DNA from: Merluccius polli
Lineage: Eukaryota; Chordata; Actinopteri; Gadiformes; Merlucciidae
Direction: 5' to 3'
DNA length: 64,000 nt
NCBI GenBank assembly: GCA_030340625.1
Contig: JAOPHQ010002558.1
Coordinates: 352,501-416,500 of the forward strand
Below are positions 46,601 through 56,504 of this stretch, piece after piece (positions within the stretch are counted from its first letter, which is position 1; each line of letters starts with the position of its first letter). The position numbers were made by a program, and so were the translations under genes. The notes beneath the pieces are model-generated. The model searched no databases. It was given only the letters and a program-made list of their open reading frames with translations, and had not been told where the DNA came from.

Positions 46601-49314
46601 CGTTCTGTCTGGGGCATAATATCTACTAAACTTGGTAAGCCTAAAAGGCTTAAAGTTGTGATCGTAACTGATATGTGACTTGATAAATACATAGATAGGC
46701 CAGGTGTAGCGTAGATTAAACTCATGTCTGTTAGTCTATGTCTAAGTTAGCCGCGTATTCTCAAAACGAAAGAAATAAAGAAAGAAAATATAAAAAAAGG
46801 AATCAAAAAAATACGTCAGCACACCACTCAAATAAAAGAAAAATAAATAAAAAGAATATGTAAGCACACCACACCATGCGCAAATAATAGAAAATAAAAC
46901 AAATCAAAATACATCAAATCAAATCAGCATGGGCTCAACAAGGAAGTTGGAAGTCGTAGGCAATGCCACTAAGGTACGACTCTACATCCTCAACCAGTCT
47001 TCAGGTGCGCTGTTGTTTTACGTGATCGAAGCCTCTGGTGGGCCACCGGCTCACCTGTATAATAAAATGACAATAAATCAAAGAAAGTAGGCAAGGCCAC
47101 TGGGGTACAAGTGAGGTGTACTGTTGTGTTATGTGATCGAAGCCACTGGTGGGTCACCTGCTCACCTGCCAGGAGCTGGGTGCGGAGGACATTTGTGAGC
47201 AACTGCTGCTCTTGCAGCACGTCACTGAACCGCCACTACGTGGTGTAGGCACATTCAATGAGCTGGCCAAAGGCTCGATGCCAGCCGCCCACCGAGTTGT
47301 TGGTCCTAGTATGACCTTGATGGACGTTGGGAATTTTGGTGCCCTTCTACGATGAGTGGTGGTGGGGCGACGGGGCGTCCGATCCAAGTGTCCTCCAAGT
47401 AGCCAAGATTACGTGTCTTTGAGTTCAGCAACGCTGCTGCACAGCTCCTCAACATTCCCCATCCTGTCCACATCTGCCAGGGGCACAAACACGAGGACGG
47501 CAAGCATTTGTAGCTTCGAATGTGACGCCAAAATGCTCAGATGAAAAAAAACATCCCCTGTTCCTGGCGTTTGTAAATACGCTTTTGAAGGCGTTCAGGC
47601 GAGCACAGCGTGCTCAAAATCAGGATGGAGTCTGATGCCAAGTCTGCCCGATGGCTCCTCAAGTACCTCAAATGCTTGTTCATATATTGCCTATAAACGA
47701 CAATATATAGGCTAGTTATTAATTAATCCAACAAAGTGATATTTTATTGGGGCCATAATGCATGCTTACCTGGGACTTATTGGGCAGCAACATGAACGCG
47801 GCTGCGATAAGTGTGGCCTGCTTCATTCCATGAATGGCGGACAGCTGATTGAAGAGCCAGGGGGTCGTTTTATATGTCCCATCAGCAAACCACTCCTTGC
47901 AGCTGACCAGAAAATCCAGGTTTGCACTGGTGGTGAATATTAAAATGCGATCTGGTCCTGCTGTCGTGGAACAAAAGGTTCTCCAATTGCATCCCCCACA
48001 CCTTGCACCTGTCCAGGATTGTGATCTCAGCCAGGCGGCGGGGGAGCTGGGTGATGCCTTTTACGGTGACGCTGAATCATCTTAATAGCCTAATAATAAT
48101 AACAACAAAAAAGTGCATACCTGCACATACTTGCATTTTAAATGTGAATACTGCGTGCACTTCCAATATGATTTTCTTTCTTGTTGATGTTCTGGCATGT
48201 ACGTAAAACGTTTGTGTATCAGCAATGAACAACCATCTTGGTTGTTCAATGCCTCAACGGCGCTCCTCTGAGCCCGCAGATTTGTCTGGTTCCCAGGTCT
48301 AGGTCTGGATATCCAGACCTAAAACTGAAATTTAAAAAGTAATAATTTTAACAACCATAAAAGCAGATGCAGATTGTTTCTGGTGTAACACCACTCTACA
48401 TCTCACTGCACAGGCTCCCTGTAGCAGCCTTTATGTCAGGGTAGTCAATGGATCTGCACCCACCCACACACATCTCTCATCCGTCCTTATGTCCTTGCCC
48501 GCCCTCTGAGGTCAACTGATGATGTGTGATACCTTGATTGTGGAACAGGCTACCTAGCTCCATACGATCTGCAGAATCCCTCCCTATCTCCAAAAAACGA
48601 CTTCTGTGACATCTCATCAACTGATCTCTTTTTACTTTGTTGCAATGCACTAATTCCTACTATGCACTTAAATATGATTAAATACATGTTCAAAATCTGC
48701 AGCGCTTAGAATACTTGTAGGTGCTGCAATATTATTTGTTTGCTTTCATTGTTCTCAGCCTCACCTGTAAGTCGTAAGTGTCTGCTAAATGGCTCAGTGT
48801 TTACTAGCTTGATGGCAGTAAGAGAGTGTGAAGCCTCCCTGTCCTCACACTCTCTATTGTCTCCTTCTTGCAAACAGCTGCCCTTTGCGCTCATCCCCAT
48901 CCTCACCTTCACCAGCATGCCCTCGCTTATGAGTGAGTTCGCCAACGGACTGTAAGTGTCATCTTTCACCTGATGTTGAAGTTCTCTCTGTCTCTTCTGT
49001 GTGTTGACTCTAATGGACCCCCCCCCCCCGATGCTCTCGTCCCAGCGTGTTCAAGGTAGGTGGCGGCCTTCTGATCGTGGGGGTGTGCTGCATCAACATG
49101 TACTTCGTGGTGGTCTATGTCACCTTGCTGAACAGCGTGTGGCTGTACATCTTGGCCTTCGTCCTCTCCGTCATGTACCTGTCGTTCGTCGGTTACTTGG
49201 TCAGTATGAACCTTTTCCATTTCCTGTAATACTCTTGTTTCAGGCTGCACTTGAAAATAAGAAGTTTGTTCTTAATTTGCTTGCCTGGATAAATAAAGGT
49301 TGTTTTTTTTTTTG

Positions 49315-49362
<48 letters not shown>

Positions 49363-49735
49363 TGTTTGCTCACACATTAAACAGTAAATTGTGGTGGACT
49401 TACATTACCATCTACATTACCCCAAGGAGACAGGTAGGTGTAAGAAAAGCGCATGAATGTGACATGACATGGATGCATATTTGAGGAATCTATTCACACT
49501 TTGTAAATCAATACACCTCATACATAACTGTGTACCAACTCTAAATGGCATTTTAAGATGTTGCAATCAACAGATTCTGTTTTAACCCCCCCTACTTTAT
49601 TCCCCCCCCCCACACACACACATATAGACCTGGTTGTGTCTGATTGCCCTGGGCGTGTCAGGCCTGAACCCGTGCTCCAGGAAAAGGAACGACACCACCG
49701 TCCTCATAGAGCAGCAGCAAGAGTTTGACTCCTGA
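36915..49735 (+). CDS. slc11a2: natural resistance-associated macrophage protein 2 (divalent metal transporter 1)
   Basis: Fifteen coding exons join in frame to 552 codons plus stop: 36915-36936, 38364-38503, 38821-38943, 40715-40834, 43196-43302, 43445-43515, 43696-43763, 43976-44131, 44519-44677, 44812-44898, 45106-45225, 45705-45854, 48878-48951, 49046-49199, 49628-49735. The product is the proton-coupled importer of Fe2+, Mn2+ and related ions, acting in the plasma membrane and endosomes. The TM1 metal-site motif is intact (LDPGN, D78 and N81), as is TM6 (GAVIMPHN, A254 and M257). The luminal loop has sequons NAT (327) and NET (341). The family stretches AYLDPGNIESDLQSGA and [20 protein letters not shown] are present. 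SLC11A2 is preferred over SLC11A1 from overall wording. The C-terminus QEFDS is divergent. Short introns 5-7 have acceptors next to microsatellites. Confidence 0.95.
37352..37445. repeat. 28-bp minisatellite in slc11a2 intron 1
   Basis: Three near-identical copies of CCCTGAGAGGGTCCACATCT plus CCCCCCTC, followed by a diverged partial copy. It makes the repeated frames PERVHISPL (+) and GGRCGPSQ (-), which are not genes. Confidence 0.9.
37816..37865. repeat. perfect 50-bp palindrome, with a third half-copy at 38068
   Basis: The 25 bases at 37816-37840 (begins GTGCTGTTATACTGAATATC) are followed with no spacer by their exact reverse complement (37841-37865). The same 25 bases recur in direct orientation at 38068-38092. 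This suggests a small fold-back element whose termini are this motif. It lies in slc11a2 intron 1. Confidence 0.9.
38282..38312. repeat. (GT)n microsatellite before slc11a2 exon 2
   Basis: A GT run of about 15 units followed by GCGCACGCGCGTGCG, ending about 50 bp before the exon 2 acceptor. Confidence 0.95.
39575..39976. mobile_element. 402-bp MITE with TTAA-type ends in slc11a2 intron 3
   Basis: The left end reads CTAAAGGACCATACC and the right end, read inward, TTAAAGGACCATACC. The inverted match continues through GTCTCTCCTGGCTTCA and TGTTA(A/C)CAATAT for about 80 bp. The left TTAA appears mutated to CTAA. It has no coding content. A short inverted repeat, TCATTTGTTTAC...GTAAACAAATGA (39842-39868), is at its centre. 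Confidence 0.7.
39985..40640. mobile_element. possible degenerate DNA element
   Basis: The left wording GTGGTTATACTTCTACAACT and the inverted right wording CTTATTTATACTCCTGCGTA are weakly similar, and the enclosed sequence is unlike the flanking intron (GC-richer, with CCGTCTCCGTTGACGGAG palindromes). No target duplication was identified. Confidence 0.3.
40883..42311. mobile_element. 1.4-kb Harbinger-like element with a nested MITE
   Basis: The left end GGGCCCTGTTTCAAGAAGC and the right end, read inward, GGGCCTGTTTCAAGTAGC form an inverted repeat of the type seen in fish PIF/Harbinger-like elements. Inside, 41082-41510 is a separate insertion. No transposase frame was recognised and no clear 3-bp duplication was seen. 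It fills part of slc11a2 intron 4. Confidence 0.55.
41082..41510. mobile_element. nested MITE with GGTAACACTTTA-type end
   Basis: Inverted arms CCACATATTTACCATTAACTA (41082-41102) and TAGTTAATGGTGAATATGTGG (41469-41489) differ at one base. The right end continues to CTAAAGTGTTACC, the terminus of a common fish repeat. The corresponding left terminus is missing, so the copy is truncated. The interior is AT-rich with repeated TTATTA and ACTTATTA. Confidence 0.6.
42500..42570 (+). mobile_element. fragment of a common fish repeat (TTTACATT... with GCAGACATTTGTCCAAAGCG)
   Basis: (TTTACA)n is followed by GCAGACATTTGTCCAAAGCG, a motif widely dispersed in fish as part of SINE/LINE ends. Only this short piece is recognisable. 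Confidence 0.4.
43611..43676. repeat. (CT)n microsatellite abutting the slc11a2 exon 7 acceptor
   Basis: About 33 CT units end 19 bp before exon 7 (43696). The repeat therefore occupies the polypyrimidine-tract region of the 180-bp intron 6. Confidence 0.95.
44948..45061. mobile_element. 114-bp hAT-like MITE in slc11a2 intron 10
   Basis: The left end reads GGCTGCAACTAAC and the right end, read inward, GGTTGCAACCATTAG after TAG. The inner halves both carry GATTAATC/GATTAATCGACTAAT. It is flanked by ATCTGCAG at 44940-44947 and 45062-45069 (8 bp), as expected for hAT. It is related to the copy at 11565-11780. Confidence 0.65.
47165..48085 (-). pseudogene. MULE-type transposase relic
   Basis: Minus-strand fragments lie in the order of a Mutator-like transposase core. 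They are RLAEITILDRCKVWGMQLEN (about 48030); ANLDFLVSCKEWFADGTYKT followed by FNQLSAIHGMKQATLIAAAF and MLLPNKSQ (47920-47770); a GT splice-like junction; YEQAFEVLEEPSGRLGIRLH with PDFEHAV (about 47680-47610); MLAVLVFVPLADVDRMGN (about 47500); YLEDTWIGRP (about 47400); TNNSVGGWHRAFGQLIEC (about 47310); and LQEQQLLTNVLRTQLLAG (47220-47165). The first two acidic sites (WFADG, DFEHA) are present. In the third, the usual NxxEGWHR reads NSVGGWHR, so the catalytic Glu is replaced by Gly. Frame shifts between blocks confirm decay. Terminal repeats were not found. Confidence 0.75.
48395..48790 (+). mobile_element. L2-type LINE 3'-terminal fragment
   Basis: Forward translation with shifts gives LHRLPVAAFM (about 48410), LWNRLPSSIRSAESLPISKK and RLL (48540-48610), the C-terminal end of fish L2/Maui reverse transcriptases. 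Further on, CTGTAAGTCGTAAGTGTCTG followed by CTAAATGGCTCAG (about 48766-48797) is the LINE 3' tail. Confidence 0.7.
49235..49360 (+). mobile_element. LINE/SINE-like 3' tail and (TA)n in slc11a2 intron 14
   Basis: TGAAAATAAGAAGTTTGTTC followed by TTAATTTGCTTGCCTGGATA and AATAAAGG is a recurrent 3' tail of fish retroelements. A TA microsatellite follows at 49318-49359. Confidence 0.5.
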
Positions 49736-49888
49736 TAACCCCCACCGCCATCCTGACATCCTGAACCACCCCCCCACACACACACTGTTCACAATGCTAA
49801 GGTACAGTGAGAAGCATGATCCATCTGGTTCCCCATGTGTTCATCAACATCTTTGCTTCTAATTATATGAAATTTGTTGAGCAGAAAC

Positions 49889-49894
49889 ATTAAA
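49889..49894 (+). terminator. slc11a2: candidate poly(A) signal ATTAAA of slc11a2
   Basis: The common variant hexamer lies about 155 nt after the slc11a2 stop. No canonical AATAAA is close by. Longer 3' UTR forms are possible. Confidence 0.3.
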
Positions 49895-52800
49895 TGAACA
49901 CCAATATCCATATACACATATACATCATATCAATATAGCCTACATTAGCTGCTTATCAACCCCACTTATTAAGATGTGACAAGCGTGTATGCAAGGCCAC
50001 CGCCTGGCTGAGTTAATTACATGCGAGCCTTTTCGTGTTTTCACCACAAGGGGGCAATGTCAACTAAAAGAGCCTAGAAACGTTATCGTGGACGTCTTTA
50101 ACGCAGAACAGTGCTGTAATGAATACAGCACACATCAGATGGCGTGACGTGTTACATCATGTTGTTGCATGTTTGTGGTGTTGTAAACCAAGCGAGCACG
50201 TTTGCTTTAAGAGTGTTTGACTGTAATATTGAAGCCATGTCGGTATTGAGCTGCTACTAATGTGCATGCTGCTGGTTCAGGGTGTCTTGAATTCCAAGCT
50301 TGAGTGCAAGAGGAGGAAGGGCGGACGGGTTTTTCTTTACATTGTGGCTGAGGCTTTTTTTCTGTCCTGGAGACAGAGTTATGTAAGAGGGGAGAGTCTT
50401 CCCACCTCCCTTTGCTGTTTTTGTTTTTCTCAATGAGCCAATGTCTCCCTGCGTAGGCCCCACAGCCTGTCCAGTAGGCCCCTTTCCTGGAAACATAGCC
50501 CTGGCAGAGGCCAGTCAGAGGCAGGCCGGGAGGTAGGAAGGGGGTGGGGGGGGGGGGGGGACTCTTCCAGCAAGTCACATGATCATAGACCCTGAAGTCC
50601 CAGCCCTACTTAAGGCTCAGTGGCTGCAGGGGGAAATTTCGAACAGCTAGTTTATCATCTGCATGATTGGATGTATGTAATGCATATGGCAGAAGGCATT
50701 GGGCTGTAAGTAAACTCTGCGTGCTCACCAAAGGTGTGACATTTGGTGGACTAGAAACACAATAATACGTTGAAGTATGACATTGGTATTCAAACGGATG
50801 GTTTGAATACCAATGTCGGCTGCACCAAAATATTTTTTTGTCATGCAGCACAAGGTCATTGATCTATGTAAATGAATTACTTTGCATCACATTACGTCTT
50901 ATGATCCAGAAGTCAGTATCCGTAAAACAACAATTAACCGTTATTATTTTAAATTGTACTTTATTTATGATATGATTGACTGTCATTGTACTATAGGCTA
51001 TAACATTCAGTAGTTTTTTTTTATGTCTAACATGTTTTGTGTTGAATATATGTATAGTTTATTTTGTGTTTTTAATTTGTGGATGGAAGTTTCTATACTA
51101 TATTGAAAAATATGTTGATTATGTTAACTCACTTATGTAATAGTTCACAAGTTGGAAGACATGTAATTGTAAAAAAGTGGTAAACAAAAGTAGGATACCA
51201 TGTGTATAATTGCACTACAAGTGAATTGTTATTTTAGTGCATCTTCCTGTGTATGTGATTTCAGAGAGAATCTTTACATTTCTATTCATCATTTCACTTC
51301 AGGCCTTATGCATAATTCCTTTCCTGGCGTCGTTAATGATGAGTTCGTTTGATTGATTAAACATAGCGTCAACCGCTAACGTGTTTCAGCAGATTCTCAG
51401 ATAGGCTGCAACCGTGCAAAGCAGCCTTCACCCAGCAGGCCTGTGTTCAGGCGAACCCTGTGCCCTGCATTTCTTATTCACTCCAAATGTATTTCTTCCT
51501 CTCTCTCTCTCTCTTTCTCCCTCCCTCTATAAAATGTCACATTTCGAAAATAGAGGGGGTTCATGGCAAATGCTATGAACAAAACATTATTGGCCCAATA
51601 AAAAACCCAAAACGTTTTCTGGTTGCGAGATGTTTGGTTAAAGATACTTGTACATCGTGTGTGCCTTAAACGTAGGCCAGGAATGCGAGCAGCCGGACCA
51701 TTCCTGTTTATTCCTCTCGGTGCGGTCATGGGCGCAGCCTCCTGTCACAGGATAATGAGAATAGGCTTACACTTCTTTTGAATAGTAAAACATGATTGCT
51801 GTTGGTTATCAGTGTGTTTACACAGTTCTTTAAACACGTTCAAACTAAAGTAGGCCTTTCAAATGGTGTCGACTAGACGGTATTTAAGTGCATAGACCAT
51901 ACAGCAGAACTATGTACATATTTTGTTCTGCATTAAATCTACACGTCCATAAATCAATGGTCAGAATGGCTACGAAGACCAGGAGAACTGATCTCCAGTT
52001 ATCTAAACGGTAGGACGAGGCGACATCCTCTAATGGTCTAAATATCCAACATATAGACAGCATATACTGAGTCTAAATATCCAACATCTAGACAACATAT
52101 ATACTGAGCCGTCTCTCGAACAGCGAAATAAAGAAAAGCTCAACAACAACATAAAGGCGCTGAAGCCTAGTGGCCTACATGGTGGGACTAGTGGGCCTAA
52201 ACACGTTTCCGACTGGGCTACTGCTTCTCTTTTACAGAATAGTGCAAACATAGGACCATGGCATTAGATTTGATCGCTAGTTAATGTTTATAAACCATTT
52301 GGCTCCTGTTTCACCTAATTAGACTGACACATGGATCCACGGTCAGTCCATCCATGTATCTGGGATCCATGGTCAGTGCATTCATGTATCTCTGGTTATG
52401 CTAAAGATGTTCTGTTAACGTGGTGGTGGGAGTTTTCTACATTAATATAGATGCCTAATTATTACCGCGATTCAGGTAGCAACTGCCGTAGGAACCGCAA
52501 TGGGCCTAAATGGACTTGTGTCAAAGCAGCGCAGGAATGTGTTTTGTGTGGAGCGTGCAGAAAGAAGAATGCCTTCGCTACGCCCACTTTCCAAGCGACC
52601 AATCAGGAGGCAGGGACCGTTTTAAGGCGCCCGTAGAGTCCACATCGAAGGAAAACAAAGCCTCGATTAAAAATGTAACTATTGTTTTAGTGCTAAAACT
52701 ATCGCGGTTCACGTTTGCGTTGGAAAATCTCTTCGATCGATCCGTTTTTGGTGTTTTTCCGCGTCGTCTTTTGCCTTTTCGGCGAGGTTGTTTATCTGTA

Positions 52801-53219
52801 GTAAGGGGAACTTGAAACTGCCAGCTTGCCCCATTTCCTCGGTTGTTTTCCTTCTTTCGCCTGGATTCTCCATGTTGTTGCTGCTGCTAAAGTGAGGACT
52901 TCGCGGCGGCAGGAGGCGGCTGTTCAACACCAGACCTGCAACAAACTCACAACCAGGGGACGCGACGCAGGGAGAATCGCCGATAGCCTCTAAATAAAAT
53001 AAAAAAAACAATAGTGCCTATCGCCCCTCCCAAGCGGACCAGACAAGAAGCGGCGAATAAAGAAACGTAAAATATAGTGTAGTCGTCCGGAGTGCGACGG
53101 TACGGATGACAGGTCCAGGTCTCTCGGCGCCACTGGGGTCACTAGTCTAACAGCCTGATGAAGGCGGCTCGCCGCGGGTCGGGGAAAGGATCTGATCTCG
53201 AGGGCTCCGTGATTGTCAG
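49895..53219. other. intergenic slc11a2-ctdsp2 and ctdsp2 5' region
   Basis: No exon of a recognised protein was seen. Contents are a 17-bp-stem hairpin (50779-50817), a G-run near 50545, a CT repeat near 51500 and two small tandem duplications (52037-52108 around CTAAATATCCAACAT, and 52329-52396 around GGATCCA-GGTCAGT). From about 52600 the sequence becomes GC-richer with many CpG, consistent with the ctdsp2 promoter and 5' UTR. Confidence 0.5.
50779..50817. repeat. perfect 17-bp stem / 5-nt loop hairpin
   Basis: GACATTGGTATTCAAAC (50779-50795), loop GGATG, then its exact reverse complement (50801-50817). Confidence 0.9.
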
Positions 53220-56200
53220 ATGGAAAGTTCTATTATCACTCAAGTGCAGAAAGAAGACGTCCAAGTCGCACCGAAAACAGGTAAACCTCCGCCTATGTTA
53301 TATTTGTGAATTGTTTATTGTATGTTAATTTGCACGGAACGACTGTGTTATTAAATACGATTTGATCAGAAATAGTCCAGTGCGCCCATTTGACAGTTGA
53401 GCGCTGCGGGCGTCGGACTGCGCGCAATCTTCCGTAGCGCATCGCCTTATCTGACTCAGAACAAGATATTGAATTAAGTTGTGTTTAATTAATAACGCTG
53501 AAGCATGGCACAAACGATTGGGGAACCATGAAACGTCAAGTGTGATGAAAATAGTCCTGCTGAGTTTTAATAGCGAGCACCTGCAGAAATGTAACTATTG
53601 GGATAAACATGGACTATAGTGATTGTCGTAGTAAATACCGCAGGCCTAACTCACAGATGACGGATTACTTTTGAAACACTGATAATCCTGTTTACCCTCA
53701 AGTTGACGTTATGTTTCTTATTGAACTGGGCCTGCGTGTTAATGTGGCCAGCCACTTCTTCTCGTGCTCCCCTTCTCTGTACGACCACCACATCGAAATT
53801 ATGATTTAAAACATCTAGTTGTTTCCATTTGTTGACCTCATATCTGCTAACGGAGGCCCACCGACGACATGTTGTGCAACCGTGTTTTTGTTTTGGCTTC
53901 AACCTGTCTGGCAGCAGTCCTACTACACAGCAGCTGAAGTACAGTAACATGTTGTTTTGTTCACAGCCTTTGAAGGGACAGATCAGTGCGCGGCGGTCGG
54001 AAGACAATAAAATAGGACTGGCGCTAGGATACCGCATTATTCGAATATCCCCACTTGTGTGTTGCGTCGTTAAAATAAACGAAGCGCAAACTAATGTAGT
54101 TAACAGAATTAGAAAACGACGTGTGTTGAAGAGATGCCGTGTAAGCTGGCCGTCGACCGAAAGGGATGGAAAGCCACATTAGATAGGCCCAGGTGGCGCG
54201 GTATTGACAGAGGAATGCACAAACACACCCCTCACACACGCCCTCCTCCGCGGCCCATTGTAGCGCCCTTTCAAACAGTCGCTGTTTCCTCGCTCTTAAG
54301 AGGGGCTCAGCCCTGCTCACTGAGCTGTACACCACCAGTAATACAGCCATATTTGTTAAAACCGCTGAGGTGCGTCTTGCAGCCATGCTTATGGACTTCG
54401 CCTTTACAATTGTTTTCAAGGAAAAGGAGTCCTATCCAGAAAACAACAACACATTTCACATTTGTATCTTGCATTCTTTTTTTTTGTAAATAGGCCTAGC
54501 TCAGTTTCCCTGTTCAGGATACATGGAAGATTGCAATGGTTCACATCCAGAAATCACACTAGAGTGAGATTCAGATAATGCAGATTTAATGGGAAATATT
54601 TGGAATTATATTTGCTGCAGTAGCTGTCCCTTTGCCTCAGAAAGGGTGGTGCACTTCTGTTTGTCTGTACATCTGTTGAATGACCACATCAAGGTCCACT
54701 GTTAATTGTGCCCTTAACAAGCAGTTGTGTAACATGATCATGCAGCAGCGGCTGCATTATACCTTTTTTGAGAGAAAAAAACACAACCTAGGCTTTAGGG
54801 TGGTCAGTCATTATAAAGTTAATCGTACATTTGACACACTTGTTTGTCCTTTTTCTTAGCATTGTGTCAACAGTTGTTTTGTGCTAGAAGTATGTATGCC
54901 TATTATTAGCATTTTGCCTTAATTTGCAAATTCTCACACAATTCTCGCACTGCCTCCAGTGGCAGTGAGCAGGGTTGAATCTATCATCTCAACCTTTCTC
55001 CCTGTTCTCTTTCTGTGGCGAAGACCTGTTTTTGGGGCCGGGGCACCCGTCTTTACACTGGCTGATCAAAGAGCCTCTGCACTATGAGGTGTGACCAGAG
55101 CCCCCCCCCCCCCCAGCTAGTTTGAGCCTGCAGGCCATCGGCCCTGAAATGTCTTGGGAGCTTGACATGGTTGGAATGCTTTCGGCTTTTCTGCTGAAGG
55201 TAGCCTACCGCTGAAGAAGAAAAAGAAAAAAGTAGTGTGGGTTTTCCCGCCCTCTGTGATTATATAACGTGTACCAGCCATTTCCAGCAGCAACAACACC
55301 AGCAGCAGCGAGGCTCATTAAAACCAGATATCTTGTGCAGGCTGTGGCATCCCTATAGATGGATGGGTATAGTCCCTTTATGAGAGAGGGGGGGGTGTCC
55401 TATATGGGCTCTGCAAACCACTGATAACTGTGATTAATGATGTCAAGGGAATTCATATTATGGAAAAATATTCCCCCGTTCCGTTGCCTGGTGTCTTCTA
55501 CGTTATTGTGGGAGTCGTTCCACATACAGAGATGTGAGTGCCCAACGCGTGGTGACTGTGCACTGTGTTGGAGCAGAAGGCCCCTGTGTTGTAGCGTGTG
55601 CATGCCAACCACGTGCTGTTTGCTGTTTCCGTGTGCTTTCTCACACAAGCCTCCTTCTCTCCTTCTCTCCCCTCCCGACAGGCCAGGTGAGCCGGTCCTC
55701 TCTGAAACAGCCCAAGAGCTGTAACATCTTTAAAGCGCTCTTCTGCTGCATCCAAGCGCAGGATGGCCCCAAACTGCCACCACCTCCACCACCGCCGCCT
55801 CCACCGTCTTCCCAGCATGCCTTGCTGGAGTCACAGGAAAATGGGACAGTTGTCAAGGTAACTCGCTATTCTCATGCCCGCCATGATTTACAGCCCTGGA
55901 AGTCGTTTTAAGAGCTTGATTTCCAACTCCCATGACAGAAAAAATAAATTATTGTGGACAACCCAGCATTGGTAAACTTGCATTGAAGAGGAGACCTTAA
56001 TTTAAATGTACAAATAAATAGTTTAGAAAGGCCATTACTGCAGATATTTTATATGACTTTATTAGAAAAAAATTCATCCTGAACACACTGAGCACTTAAT
56101 CATTTGTAGATAAAGAATGACTTTGACTTTGACTTTCATTTAAAGACAAGTGACTATCAAGAGAGGCCTAACTGTATGTACTGAAGTAAAGAGGAGGGTC

Positions 56201-56439
56201 TTTTTTGGGCTTGGGTGTGAGCTCTAGTCCCATGTAAAGGCCCATTTTTAACAAGATGCCATGTTTACTCACATTGAGCGGTGGCCTGCCCTCTAGCAAC
56301 AGCAGCAAAAGCAAACAGGAAGCAGAATATTTAGGCGCTGGCTATTGTTTGCTTCCTTTTTGCTGTCACAGGCTTTTTTCTTTTTGGTCAACATTCAAAT
56401 GATTTCATAATGATTCTGATTATTCAAAATGACAGCAAA

Positions 56440-56504
<65 letters not shown>

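Larger units (their letters stand above)
45855..48877. other. slc11a2: slc11a2 intron 12
   Basis: At 3.0 kb this is the largest intron of the gene. It contains the MULE transposase relic (47165-48085), an L2-type LINE end (48395-48790) and AT-rich sequence at 46210-46920 without visible genes. Confidence 0.8.

Noticed and set aside
49736..52000. Iron-responsive element in the slc11a2 3' UTR
   Set aside because: CAGTGN loops at about 49806, 50108 and 51809 were examined, but none has the 5-bp upper stem and bulged C. If an IRE isoform exists, its exon was not identified.
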